Origin: Limonium bicolor
Taxonomy: Eukaryota > Streptophyta > Magnoliopsida > Caryophyllales > Plumbaginaceae
Assembly (NCBI GenBank): GCA_023374045.1
Contig: CM041779.1
Location: forward strand, 271,160,062 to 271,224,061
Length of the DNA stretch: 64,000 nucleotides
Reading direction: 5' to 3'
Numbering within the stretch: position 1 is the stretch's first letter; the number at the start of each line of letters is the position of its first letter. A program made the position numbers and the translations under genes. The notes beneath the pieces were generated by a model, which worked only from the letters and a program-made list of their open reading frames with translations, was not told the DNA's origin and made no database searches. This document shows positions 22,872 through 35,561 of the stretch, in pieces.

Positions 22872-24039
22872 TGTTAGAGTATGAAGGTGTTGCTGAGATA
22901 GTCAACCAGATCAAACGAGTCAATCACACTTCTCAAAACAAGACAGAGTCAGTCAACCTCGAAAGAGCGAGAGAGTCCATCCGTGTGAATTCATCAATCA
23001 GTTACAAAAGTCAAGGAACAACGTTCACTAAACCATAACTGTCATCAACTATCATCCTTGGCCGAAATTCATGCAAAAAGTGAGCAAAATCCAAAGCCTT
23101 GACTTTCTAATAATTCGAGAGAGTCTGTCGGGCAGTTGCAAAAATTAAGGAGCAAGTACAACAACTACATTGACTTACAACGGTCATCAACATTCAGACT
23201 TGGACCAAAATTCTCTCAACGTGGCACTAATATGAAGACTTAGCTCCAGCTTCCGAATTTTGGCTCCAGCTTCCGAAATTCAAGGAAAGAGTCATTGGTT
23301 CCTGAAATTTCGGAACTGGCAGAGTCAGTCTGCTACATCAGACGTGAAAGTCATAATTGAACATTGCCAAGTCATCCAATGGATTGGTAATTGTCCGAAA
23401 ATTAAGGGCCAAGGCTTAGCAACGTCATAAAGAAGTTAGGACCGGATTTTAAGCAACTACAAGTAACTACAACGTTCAGATGGCAGAAATTTCGGAAGTA
23501 GACTCCCTCAACGGCTCCACTATATAAGAGAGTTGTCATTTCGTTTCTTATAGCAGCTTTCCAGAGAGAATTATTCAGAGCATTTGTTTAGAGAAAGCTT
23601 TGCCTATTTTAGAGAGAGAGAGAGATAAAAAGAGAAAGAGAAGTACTAGATTCATTTGTGCATATCGACAGAGTCTTTCTAGGTAGGACCTAGTTTTCAC
23701 TACACTTATCATTGAGCTGATCAGAGATTGTATTGGGTGAGTGAGTGAAACCACGAAGTAGATCTCATCTACTGAGTGGGCATTATAAGTTGTTTTGTTT
23801 TGACTAGGAAATAAAATAACTTATATTGTGTATCCTGCTGAGTTCGACAGAGTCCTTGTACCTTTCGGGTGTTAATCCATTTAGCTCCTCTAAATCTCTC
23901 TTACTTTACTACCTTGAGCAACTGCTTCCGCGCACTTAGTTCGACTAAGTGTTTCTATGTCTCAAGTGTAAGTTTGATTGAGTCAAACCATCTCACAGAC
24001 TCACACCTTGAGTTGATTTGAGTCACCCCCGATCCTACA
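22872..24039 (+). mobile_element. 5' LTR of copia element C (1168 bp)
   Basis: Starts TGTTAGAGTATGAAGG, ends GATCCTACA. It contains CTCCAGCTTCCGAA repeats with an opposing GAAATTTCGGAA arm (about 23240-23325), a TATA box (ctatataagag at 23520-23530) and an AG-repeat leader at 23613-23645. Confidence 0.93.
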
Positions 24040-24054
24040 TGTGGTATCAGAGCC

Positions 24055-24807
24055 TTGCTTAGGCTGACAGTCAATCAACGAGCAATGGCAGCTGTTGGTT
24101 GGGGTGATTCAGACTCCGACGATCCAGACACAGAGTCCAGTGGCTTGGTATGTCTCATGGCACATGATACGACGGAGTCCATGATCCCCGACAATGAGGT
24201 AACTCGTTCCCATCTTGAAACAGACCTTTATCGTATAACTCCTATGGGTTTTATGACTTTAATTGCTAAAATGGCTTCTGAAACTAACTCTCTTAAAGCT
24301 GATCTTAACAGAAAAATCTCCGAGTTAAGTGAGGAACTTGAGATCTTAAAAAGTCTTATGTATGCTTTAAGAGATGAAGCTGAGGAACATAAGACTATTT
24401 CCTGCTCACTTAGATTGGACTTGCGAGACTCTCGGTGTCGTGTTGACTCCCTTAAAAAGCTCGACAAAACCAAGAGTCTTACTGAATCCAACCAAAGGGA
24501 ACAGGAAGAGTCACTCACTCAGATTGACTCTCTCAAACATGACCTCACTGTTTTCACTGACAAGTGTTGTTCTTTGCAGAATGAGCTAAATAGTTCAGAA
24601 TCTCAAGTTATCTCTCTAACCTCTTCTGTTGAGCAACTCTCTCGAAAATTAAAAGAAAAGGAACATGCACTCTCTCTCAAACCAGTCAATTTCATCAAAC
24701 AGGTCACTCCATCAGAATTGCCCGAGTGGGCCAACTCCAAGATCAAGGAAGTTAGTCAAGATCATGATAATCTTCAAAAGGAAGTTGAAAACTCTTCCCA
24801 GAGATAG
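24055..24807 (+). pseudogene. Copia element C gag remnant (coiled-coil C-terminal part)
   Basis: 250 codons open directly after the primer site. AMAAVGWGDSDSDD..GLVCLMAHD is the acidic segment that follows the zinc knuckle in copia gag, followed by a long heptad-rich coiled coil (LETDLYRITPMGF, LKADLNRKISELSEELE, DSLKHDLTVFTDKCCSLQNELN). The capsid and first zinc knuckle are missing, so a deletion joined the primer site to mid-gag. Further on (24808-25140) decayed frames retain a CGYCGSLGHRD knuckle-like motif and GPKYIWVPK, the usual linker to protease. Confidence 0.85.
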
Positions 24808-25136
24808 TCAATATACGATCTGGAGTTGGATCCACTCAATCGAAGCCCAAGTGGCATAAAGGTAAATTCGATATCCCTAAAAATATGTCCAAATCCAACA
24901 ACAACCCAAGCGCCAACAACAAAAAGAAAAATTTGATTCTTGGTGGAAAGGACAGCAAAAATACGTCAATCTTCCTCCCACTAAGATTTGTGGTTATTGC
25001 GGGAGTCTTGGACATAGAGATAGTGCCTATGAAAAGCTTCACAAGGATGTGTCATTTAATATCAAGTGACTCAATCTTATCCTTGAGGCACGAGAAAAGC
25101 TGAAAAAATCTGTTCAAAAAGGGGACCCAAGTATAT

Positions 25137-25908
25137 TTGGGTTCCCAAAACTACCAAGTGATTTTTTTGCAGGTGGAAGCGAGCGTGGAGATGGACTATG
25201 TGTACTTGGATAGAGGGTGCTCCAGAACTAGAAATCCTGACAAATTCAGCTCGCTTTCATCCTACAAAGGAGGTAAGGTCACCTTTGGAAACAACAACCA
25301 AGGTGAAATCGTGGGGGTTAGCACCATAGGTAACCCCTCCAAGTTTAAGGTAGATGGAGTCCATCTGGTCACTGGAATTCAACCTAGTCTGTTAAGCATT
25401 TTTCAAATTTGTGAAAGATTCAATTTAGTACTTCTCTCATATGTCGTTTGCAAAGTTTTTGATGAACGTACAGGATCTCTAGAACCACGGGACGTAAAGA
25501 AGGAAATATGTACAAGAAGTGTCTAAATGCCATCAATTATGACGATCAAGTCTGTCTATGTGCTCGCTTTCAAGCAGCACTCATACAGTCCCATCGCGGT
25601 CAATCAAATCTTTCGATACTTAAAAGGAACCAGTCAACTTCATCTATGGTACCTTCGTTCCCCTATATTGTTTTATCTGGTTTTAGTGATTCTGACTGGA
25701 CAGATTCCCACCATGATCGAAAGAGTACATCTAGCAATGCACAACTCCATGGTCCATGCTTAGTCTCTTGGTCCTCTACAAAGCAAAATTTTGCTGAGAT
25801 CAAATTGGTATTTAAAATCTCTGGAAACCTAGTCCAACATTAGAGAACCAAACATATTGCAATACGTTTCCATTTCTTGAAGGAGTGTGTTGAGAAAAAG
25901 ACTAATTT
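25137..25908 (+). pseudogene. Copia element C pol remnant: protease fused to end of RNase H
   Basis: 25188-25490 resembles copia protease: MDYVYLDRGCSRTRNPDKF (the catalytic LDSGCSRHMTGD motif altered to LDRGCSRTRNPD), VTFGNNNQGEIVGVSTIG, IQPSLLSIFQICE. Without any integrase or RT between, 25508-25840 then reads in two frames as RNase H: VNQIFRYLKGTSQLHLWY, FSDSDWTDSHHDRKSTSS, CLVSWSSTKQNFAEI, followed by RTKHIAIRFHFLKECVEKK. A large internal deletion and frameshifts are evident. The reading is cut at 25908 by solo LTR E and resumes at 31765. Confidence 0.88.
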
Positions 25909-26550
25909 TGTAACGCCCTATTTAACATATTATAGTGGAAATAAAATACTAAAGGCGTACAGATCATCGGGTTCCAAACACCCGGTACCAAACCTCACCA
26001 AAATACAACTTAATGATTACACTAGTCACAAACTGAACCTCGAGAAAACTTAACAAAAGTAAAACCAATAAAAACACGTAAACTCTCAAAGCCTAATCCC
26101 ATCCCAATCACTCGTTCTCTTCATGGTCACCTGTAAAATAACTCGTACCTGCAAGATAAAACCAAGCAGCCCACCCTGGGAGGGGTGAGTCAGTTCCCTG
26201 GAATGGAACTGGTACAATTCTCCAAAACAATCTTTTAAACATAACTCTTCAAAATAAACTAACTTGAAATTAAACTCTTGAAAGTAAAGCAGGGAAACAA
26301 GGCACTTTAAAATCACCAAGCCAAAGATAACAAGTTAAGGATAAAGATAAATGATAGAAAAGGTAAAGTTAGTGAAACAAAATCACATCATGTGTTAGTG
26401 AACATCCATTTCCTTAGTTAAACCCAATTCCCATTAGGAGTAGAAAAACTCAGATAGTCACAAAGAACTAGGAATGATAAACAAATCCAGAAACCAAGAA
26501 CTCAAGAGTGGAATAGTTTCAACTGGGAGAGATGGCCCCCACCGCCAATC

Positions 26551-26768
26551 ACGTCCTTTTAGGACAGGGGATATACAGCCCCTCACTGTTTATCACGTCC
26601 ACTAAGGACAGGGGATATACAGCCCCTCACTGTCTACCACGTCCACTAAGGACAGAGGATATACAGCCCCTCACTGTCTACCACGTCCACTAAGGACAGG
26701 GGATATACAGCCCCTCACTGTCTATCACGTCCCTTTCTGGGACAGGGGATATACAGCCCCTCACTGTT
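26551..26768. repeat. 5 x 44-bp tandem array with two dyads per unit (LTR E)
   Basis: ACGTCC starts units at 26551, 26595, 26639, 26683 and 26727, an exact 44-bp period. Each unit has GTCC(N4-5)GGAC and then AGGGGatatacagCCCCT. In the first, second and last units the spacer between GTCC and GGAC varies while both arms are kept. Confidence 0.95.
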
Positions 26769-27125
26769 ACCATTGAAAACGCGCGCACGTTGAAACCTTA
26801 AGAACCAGCTCATGGATGAAACGATATCCAGAGTCAAAGAAGAATTTTCAAGATTGACCTTTTCCAAATTCCCATTAGATCACTAACTACCCAGAGCAAT
26901 ACCAAAACACTCAGTCCTACAGAGTGCAGAAGCGTAAACCCTAAGCAGCCAATGTCTAACGGGGCACCAAATAGAAGGAACCAATACCCAAGTGAGTTTC
27001 ACATCCAAGGCTCAGTTAGTCACACAAGCTGAGTTAGTCACATAACCATTTCCTTTTTAGAAATTCCTCTTAAAGCCAGTTAGCGTTTTCCAAAACATTC
27101 CACAAGTCAATCAGCAAAAATATCG

Positions 27126-27246
27126 GAGTACGAGAAATCGTACAAAACATTCCATAGAGTCCAAAACACAACAAGCTGAGTACGAGAAATCGTACAAAAC
27201 ATTCCATAGAGTCCAAAACACAACAAGCTGAGTACGAGAAATCGTA
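27126..27246. repeat. 52-bp tandem repeat, 2.3 copies (LTR E)
   Basis: Units begin GAGTACGAGAAATCGTAC at 27126, 27178 and 27230; the first two are identical over 52 bp. The unit starts with a GTACGA/TCGTAC dyad. Confidence 0.95.
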
Positions 27247-30200
27247 CCTGGGTAACGCTGTAGCAGTTCTAGTCAACTTGCGCAAACAATCAACAGTACT
27301 CTGAAGAATATTAAGGTAGTCTATCATCAATCACTTGTAGCCTAAGTTAAGCTTAAATAAATTCCTTACTCTTATTCCAAAGTCTCAATTGTCTTTTAAG
27401 CCCTCACTTATGTGTTACGTATAATCTTTGAGTTATCTGAGAACATTGTATAGCCCAAGGTGGTAAGATCAAGGAATGTATCTTATTAACACCTGCTAAC
27501 TGACCACTCCTATCCACTTTATTCATATTTAATCACAATCCTCACATTCAAGACTTTTGAGACCTTTATAACACAAATGTGTTTACATTATATAATTAAA
27601 TCTAAGAATTCCAATAGTAATCTTAAGCTGAATACCTTTATTCTTAATTTAGAATAAACATTGTATTATGACCTATGATGGACTCATCTCAGAATACTAT
27701 ACTATTATCTCACAATGTAAAGATTATGTATTTAAACAATATCTACTAGACAACCCATTATGATTAAGTCTTTCCCTTAACTTAATTAAGATCTACATCT
27801 TGTATATTGGAATCATAATGTTGTAGATACAATTTATTATAACTTAATTGAGCCACTAAACTCAATTATCATATCCTTAGTTCAGAATGACTTCCTATTA
27901 TAACCGTCTAATAATCTTGCCATAAGATGTTGAATTACCTCTCATATTGAAACAACTATATATTATAGTTAACTTAGACTTATCGAACTCTTACATTTAG
28001 TATTCACAAGGTACATTATTTGCTTAATTATTACCTATATAAAAGGTGTTTAAATATAACCTTTTATGTATCCTTACTTACCTTTAATCTCCTAAATGTT
28101 TTATTTTTACACACATACACTATATAGACTATGTATAATCCTTTTGTACTAAACTTCAATAAACTTAAGCCTTAAATACGTTTTAAATTATTTTACAAAG
28201 CCTAAGGTTTCAAAAGAATAACTTAATAAATTAATTCCCTTTATTGTATTTAGGATGGACAATATATCTACATAGTAGAATGTATCAAGAATTAAATTCT
28301 GGTTCGTAAGCGAAATTGTTAATTATATGAAAATTCTCATATTTTATATTCAAATAACCTATCATTAATTCCCATTACCGTAAAGTATATCAATATAATA
28401 TCTGATGTAACTTAGTTTTATCTAACAAAAGGTTCAAAGGTTTTAAGTATAAAATTCCTATTTATAAACCTTCTATAAATTCTAACTACTAAATACCTCA
28501 CTTAATTGTAAACTCACATCCTAAGTATTGGTAATAAATGTTATAATATATTTTCATATGGCTTATCTAATGCCAGGAAACTTAAGGATTACTATTTAGA
28601 TAAATTTCCAAATCATCGTTTAATACAGAATATATCATAATCCTTATAATGATTCTATCTTAAAACATTAAGTTATATTTCACTACCATAAATGTTAAGA
28701 AATGATTAAATATAGACTTACTAATCCACCTCACATTTAGATGTAAAAGTATTTTACTTATTTTATTATGGTTTATATACTAAGAATATTTAGATGTAAT
28801 CGTATTACATTTGTTTATCATTAATTATAGAATAAGATCTATTTGTGCAACATTTTATGTAATCTAATCACAATTTTCCCTAAGTTTTAACTTATTAATT
28901 ACTTAACCCCATTTTAGACTTACATCCTGGTTATTGACAAATAATACTATACATGCATTTTAATATGGTTTTATATAAACCTTGGAAACTCAAAGGTAAC
29001 TTAAGCCTAATACATAACTAAATCTAATACCACCTCATATAATATTCTCCCATTAGTATTATGTAGAGGTTTAGTTTAACTTACTAATTCCTTCGTATTA
29101 TATTTCCTATAAGGTAAGGTATCTAATTTTATTTATGTTAAATGTGTATATATTTATATATACTAGGATTTGTTCAAAACATTATTTATGTAGTTTATTC
29201 TATTTAATTATGTTTAATAACTTTTAGGCATAACTACAACCGACCTATGTTTATATTAATAAAGTGTTTCCTTTGTTTATTTAATATATATAAGTGTACC
29301 CGTACTAGAAATCAACTAAGACATTCCCTATGTAACTTATCATATTTAAACTATCTTATTAATACAACATTAAACTGTATTCCAAGTATGTTTCGTTAAG
29401 TATTTCTTTTACCATAGCATAGGATACTAGCTCTTATAACATTTAGTTATTATAAGTGTTAATTTAATTAGTTCCTTGTTTTACTCTAAGTTACTACTTA
29501 ATTCCCTTTTTATAAACACGTAAAAATATATATATTTATTCCTTAGTTTAATTAAAAATATTAACTCCTCCCATAATATAGTAAATAAAATGTAGGATAA
29601 TTAAATTCCTTAATTTATATAAGTTTCTACTAAGTAAGTATCTATACATATATGTGTAATAATTTCACTTCTCTTAAAAGCCAATACCAAAACATTTATA
29701 AACTTACTGTTATAAAATGTTAATTTAGTTTCCCTTATTTCCCCCCAGCTTAAAAGTTAATTAACAAACCATACTTTAATTTTTGGTTACATTAAAAACC
29801 ATATATTATAGGTTATTCTTATGAAAAACTCATAAACACAATTTTAAAAACCTTTTCCCATTGCCCAAAAATTCCCAAATTTAATATACAGTAACTATAA
29901 CATTTTAGACATTATAAAATTTTTATTTCATAAAAATATCTTTTTAATTTGGCCAAATAATTCCAGAAAACCCGTAACTTGTAAAAATCATAACTTATGT
30001 TTAAAAACTCCAAACCATAATAATTTACATCAAAAAAACTAGATTAAATAAGGAACCTATGGTTAAAATTTCAAGTCAAAATACATTCGGGAAGATATTT
30101 AAATTAACCCAACAAGTTAGGACTATTTACTGGAATTTTATAAACTTATAATAATTATTTAATAGCACGATCTAATCTCGGCCGTCCAATCTTCTAAAGC

Positions 30201-31625
30201 GAGATCGGACGGCCCCTGAACTCCCAGTTCTTCATCAGTTTCGAATTCCAACTCGAGTACTAAATCATCAATATCTCCTAATCTACAGAACGAAATCGAG
30301 TGATTCTTGTTTCTATGGATTCAAATCGAATTCCGGTTCTATTGATGCCAATTTCCCCAATTATAATGCAGTGTTCATCGAGTTTCGAATTCAGTTCGAA
30401 GGTTAGGGTTTATATCGGGTATAGAATACGATTCGGGAATAATTCCTACAAATCCTCCTAATCTAACACGTAATTGATCAAATTGGAACATGGGTTAGGT
30501 CGGAAACATGACAAGGTTTGACAAAAACGGAGCAATTGATCGGAAACTTACCGGAGTTGTGCGAATTTAGTGAAATCGAATTCGGAACAACTGGAAAAAA
30601 CTCGAACTTGAGCAGTTCACGAGGCCAACTTCGAAGATCTATAACTTGCAACACAGATTGAGTTAGGTTATGTGTAAGGGCTCATTGGAAAGAGAAAACT
30701 TAGATCTACGTATTGAAAGCAAGAACTAATCCTAACTCGCATCACATAGAAAGAAATTGAAGCTAGAAGTTGCGAGTTTACCTTACTGTTTCGGTTATGA
30801 TTTTATGTGCTGGCAAAACCGAAACTTTAGACACCTTTCCCCTCCAATCGGTTGAGAATTAGCTTAAACCATAAACATGAAAGTTTTAGAGGAATTAGAG
30901 CTCTTCAAAACGAGCTAAAGAACATGGAATTTGGATGAGTAACGAAGAAGTTATGGCTGATCGAAGTTACCTGGTTCGAAGAGAAAACTGGAATTGCATT
31001 TTCGGTTTTGCAGGGTGGCTACTTTGACTCGATTTTCCGGTTGATTCAGAATGAATTAGGGTTTGTATGAGTTATAGTTGTTTAGAGGGAATGTAGGAGA
31101 AGACAACAAAGAAGACGGCATTGAAAAATATTGAGAGATGATGAGATATAGCCGTCTAAAGTTAGGGCAAAATACTGAAATCTATTACCGAAATTCAAGG
31201 GATAAATCGGCTAAGTGTTGGCGACCCGTGACAGAGTGACACGTGGCATCTTTTCAAATTTTTGACTCAAAACTTCAATCTAGCATAACTTTGGCTAGGA
31301 TGATCCGTTTTTGACGTTCTTTTTATCAATCTTCATGGTTTTCCATAACCTATTTATTGGTATAGGTTTCATGGCCTGGTTTGACCATTCTCAAAAAGTC
31401 AACCCTAGCAAGGCTTAATAAGCTTTAAGGTTTCTAGGATTTTATATTGACTTTTATATTTCAAAACAATGTTCCAACACTTCCTAAAATCTTATAATAT
31501 AATTGGAGTGTTTAAAAATTTTCCCAAGATTTATTGACTTATAAATCTTATTATTAAATTCATAATACTATATAATAATATATAATAATTAGGGTAAATA
31601 GGAGAAACCCCTAAATAAATTTCAC

Positions 31626-31705
31626 AATTCCATAATAATTTAATATTCATAATTCCATATAATAATTTAATATTCATAATTCCATATAATAATTTAATAC
31701 TTATA
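31626..31705. repeat. AT-rich 27-bp tandem repeat, ~3 copies (LTR E)
   Basis: The unit 'aattccatataataattt' plus 'aatattcat' repeats from 31626 to about 31705, near the start of the LTR in element orientation. Confidence 0.8.
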
Positions 31706-31764
31706 GTATTATTAAAGGTTTATAAAAATCCATAATTAATTTAAATTAATTTAGGGGTATTTCA

Positions 31765-32854
31765 AATTCAACTTGACTTTGTTCCAATAGAGGATCAGCT
31801 GGCAGATATCTTTACCAAGCCTCTTCCTACCACCAGATTCGAGGCACTCCGTTCAGCACTAGGAATGACTCAATCAACGGAAGACGGTAATCTCTCTCTC
31901 TCTCCTTGGTTGTAATAATTAGTAGGTGCTGTTTGCATACTGTTTGAGTCAATCCGTGTTCTCATATCGATAGACGGTGTTTGTTCTTTGTATCCCTTAG
32001 CGATTTTCATTTAAAAAAAAAGAAGAAGGGAGAGGACAAAGGCAAGGTACTCCGCTAACTTGTTTCTCCTGAACCAAAACGGACCTCGTCCACTCGGTTA
32101 TTAAGCCTTTAAGGGTGCATCATCACCTAACTTCCTAAGGGAACGAAACCTGGGAAAGTTGGCCCAAAGCTGTTACATGGGTGGAGAGAAAAGTCTGGGG
32201 GATGGAGACAGTCCCTGTGTGCTTAACTTGTTAAATATCTATGAATTGCAAATAGAGCTATAAAGTCTTCAAAAATACAATGCAATGCAACAGGGATCAT
32301 TACAAGTTATGAGTATGTGGCAAATGAAAGGTATTGTGGAATGACAAACTTCTTGCCCCTTGTCGTCCATGAGTATATTTGCGTTATGGATATAGTCTAT
32401 TTATTTTTTATGTACGGATTGACTTAGACTCTGTTGCAAACTTCTCTTACTGATGACAGCAAAAATGGGGAAGTAGTGAACTCTCGTCTCTACGAACGGG
32501 ACACTCTGGTTATGTTCTGGATTGACTCTGTCTCTGTGCGACTAGGTCTTAGGTGAAGTTTGGATATTCTGTTTCGTTTTTACTTGGTTGGTACTAGATC
32601 ATGTTGGTTGCAGTTTTCTTAACTTAGTCATATATTCCCTTTTCCAATCTCTCTTAGTAGGTTGTGGTTTGCCAAATTGTATTCATCGATTCAGGGGGAA
32701 CTCTAACAAAAGTTACTCAATCAATGTTGTGATTAAGGGGGAACTTGGACAGGGTTGGTTCCCCAAAATTCTTTTTTCCCTTGTCTTGTTTTGCAGATTG
32801 ACTCATTCGGGATTCACAAAAAGAGTTTTGCTATCATCAGCAACAAGGGGAAAC
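31765..32854 (+). pseudogene. Copia element C: end of RNase H and 3' untranslated region
   Basis: 31770-31890 reads QLDFVPIEDQLADIFTKPLP then TRFEALRSALGMTQ, the standard copia pol C-terminus, continuing the reading interrupted by solo LTR E. The rest to 32854 is non-coding 3' region ending in a purine-rich tract before the 3' LTR. Confidence 0.9.
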
Positions 32855-34022
32855 TGTTGGAGTATGAAGGTGTTGCTGAGATAGTCAACCAGATCAAAAG
32901 AGTCAATCACACTTCTCAAAACAAGACAGAGTCAGTCAACCTCGAAAGAGCGAGAAAGTCGATCCGTGTGAATTCATCAATCAGTTACAAAAGTCAAGGA
33001 ACAACGTTCACTAAACCATAACCGTCATCAACTATCATCCTTGGCCAAAATTCATGCAAAAAGTGAGCAAAATCCAACCTTGACTTTCTGAAAATTCGAG
33101 AGAGTCTGTCGCACAGTTGCAAAATTAAGGAGCAAGTACAGCAACTACATTGACTTACAACGGTCATCAACATTCAGACTTGGACCAAAATTCTCTCAAC
33201 GTGGCACTAATATGAAAACTTGGCTCCAGCTTCCGAAATTTGGCTCCAGCTTCCGAAATTCAAGGAAAGAGTCATTGGTTCCTGAAATTTCGGAACTGAC
33301 AGAGTCAGTCTGCTACATCAGACGTGAAAGTCATAATTGAACATTGCCAAGTCGTCCAATGGATTGGAATTGTCCAAAAATTAAGGGCCAAGGCTTAGCA
33401 ACATTCATAAAGAAGTTAGGACTGGATTTTAAGCAACTACAAGTAACTACAACGTTCAGATGGTAGAAATTTCGGACGCAGACTCCCTCAACGGCTCCAC
33501 TATATAAGAGAGTTGTCATTTCGTTTCTTATAGCAGCTTTCTAGAGAGAATTATTCAGAGCATTTGTTTAGAGAAAGCTTTGCCTATTTTAGAGAGAGAG
33601 AGAGAAAAAAAGAGAAAGAGAAGTACTAGATTCGTTTGTGCATATCGACAGAGTCTTTCTAGGTAGGACCTAGTTTTCACTACACTTATCATTGAGCTGA
33701 TTAGAGATTGTATTGGGTGAGTGAGTGAAAACCACGAAGTAGATCTCATCTACTGAGTGGGCATTATAAGTTGTTTTGTTTTGACCAGGAAATAAAATAA
33801 CTTATATTGTGTATCCTGCTGAGTTCAACAGAGTCCTTGTACCTTTCAGGTGTTAATCCATTTAGCTCCTCTAAATCTCTCTTACTTTACTACCTTGAGC
33901 AACTGCTTCCGCGCACTTAGTTCGACTAAGTGTTTCTACATCTCAAGTGTAAGTTCGATTGAGTCAAACCATCTCACAGACTCACACCTTGAGTTGGTTT
34001 GAGTCAGCCACCCGATCCTACA
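32855..34022 (+). mobile_element. 3' LTR of copia element C (1168 bp)
   Basis: Same length as the 5' LTR with only scattered differences, followed by TSD ACATT at 34023-34027. This suggests a fairly recent insertion relative to the surrounding element B. Confidence 0.93.
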
Positions 34023-34027
34023 ACATT

Positions 34028-35561
34028 CATTCCTAGTCTTTTGCACTCTCAATACCTAAGTCACTCACCATTTACAAGGTCAAGAACTTAAGCTCTTTCC
34101 TAAAATTTTAAACCACCAAAAGCATCAACTTTTGCTACAGATTTTACACCACTCTATTTACTTCTCCAACTAACACCCCAAGGTGCTTAGCTACTCCATT
34201 GGTCTCTCCAAACACCTAGTTCACCCTAGGTAGCATCAACTCACCAAGTCACCTAAATCTCTAGGTTTCTACATAAAATTCGCCATAACTTCGTTACTAT
34301 ACTAACATATCCACAATTTCATTACCTCAATCACCTGAACCAAAACATTCCTAATTCATCACCCATTCACCTAAATCAAACTCAACTAGCCAAATCCATA
34401 ATTGATTCTACCAGCACACAAGGTTCAACACATTTACATAAACCTTCACAAAACACTTCAACTTAAAAGCTTGGCACTCAGGCCCTTAATTCAAAACACA
34501 ACTCACCATTACACCAAACACTAAACATCATCACACAATTTCCTCTTATATTCACTAAACACATTTCCAACACAATTTTTGATTCATTCATTTAAATTAT
34601 CCAACCCATATTCTAAAACAAATCAAGGTAGTCATTAAGGTGAATTATTTACCTTAATCTTCCAAGTTCTCTTTTTCTCTCCTCTCTCTCTCTCTCATCC
34701 ATTCTTTTTCGGCCAAGGAAGGAGCAATGCACCCTTGCTAACCTCTAGCCAATATTCAAATGGGGCAATGAGTACTAATTATCATACCTAGATTCATGAA
34801 CTAATCTAGTATACAAGAGGAAGGTGCTTAGAACACATAATTTATGGTATTACCTTGTAACCCTAGACTTGAGTTTTGGTCAATTAACAAAGCAAGGCTC
34901 CAGCTCCTCATTTGAATGATAAAACCAAGCTAGAATGGGAGCAACAATGGAGGTTCAAAGCTGGGCAAAATGGTCAAGCTAGGAAATGGAGAAAAGATGA
35001 GTATTTTAGATTTTTCTTACCTTGGAACAAAGAGGATGTAGCCTAGCTCAAGAAAATGTGATTTCCTCTTCAAATGGGCTATACCCATGGTGGTCAACTT
35101 TGAGATTTTGGAATTTTGAAAAGAGCACTAGGTAGCTCTTGATGAGGGGAGCTCAAATATGTAATTTATTTTTGATTTGGAGCATGGAGTTGGCTTGAGC
35201 AAGCAAAGAAAGGAGGGAAGCCATTGTTGGAGCTTCAAAATTGTTAGAGAAGGAGGAGGAAGAAGAAGAGAGCAGAGTGGGTCTGGGTAGGAGGGAAAAA
35301 ACATGAGTGAGGGGGAGGAAATGAGAGTGAGAGGAGAGAGAAGATAAAAGTGGTATATGTACTTTTTCACTTTATGTTTGTCTAATTTCAACCAATAGAA
35401 AACTTGCTAGTTTATTAGTAGAGAGGGGAGCTGAGTTACACATAAAAATCGGCCCCCACTGTTATTTAAGTAAGGTGTTTCTGTCTTTTCACAAGAAACG
35501 CTCATTAAATTTCCGGTTTCGCACTATTCACTAACCGGGCTCGTTTTCCGGATTTTTCTCG
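34028..35561 (-). mobile_element. Element B 3' LTR, middle segment
   Basis: Continues the LTR after copia C and matches about 46287-47815 of the 5' LTR. It includes a CT-rich leader on the minus strand with a short ORF (35128-35391) that has a counterpart at 47383-47652; the ORFs are probably incidental. Interrupted at 35561 by solo LTR D. Confidence 0.88.

Larger units (their letters stand above)
25909..31764 (-). mobile_element. Solo LTR E, 5856 bp (Tekay-like gypsy relative)
   Basis: In element orientation it starts TGAAATACCCCTAAATT and ends GGGCGTTACA, the terminal type of elements A/B/H. The target-site duplication is AATTT (25904-25908) against AATTC (31765-31769), one mismatch, and removal restores the copia reading (CVEKKTNF..LDFVPIEDQLADIFTKPL). 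No primer site, polypurine tract or second LTR was seen inside, hence solo. It carries a 5 x 44-bp array (26551-26768), a 52-bp tandem (27126-27246), a very AT-rich non-coding core (27340-30150) and a leader-like CT-rich minus-strand segment near 31050-31200. Confidence 0.8.
22872..34022 (+). mobile_element. Ty1/copia element C, internally deleted, with nested solo LTR
   Basis: Two 1168-bp LTRs (22872-24039 and 32855-34022), near identical. Target-site duplication ACATT at 22867-22871 and 34023-34027. Primer site TGGTATCAGAGCC at 24042-24054; purine-rich tract 'caacaaggggaaac' before the 3' LTR. The interior keeps part of gag, a protease relic and the end of RNase H, but lacks the gag N-terminus, most of integrase and reverse transcriptase. 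A 5856-bp solo LTR (E) interrupts it. It cannot move on its own. Confidence 0.93.

Noticed and set aside
26551..26768. CRISPR-like regular array
   Set aside because: The 44-bp units are directly adjacent with no unique spacers, and the context is a plant LTR.
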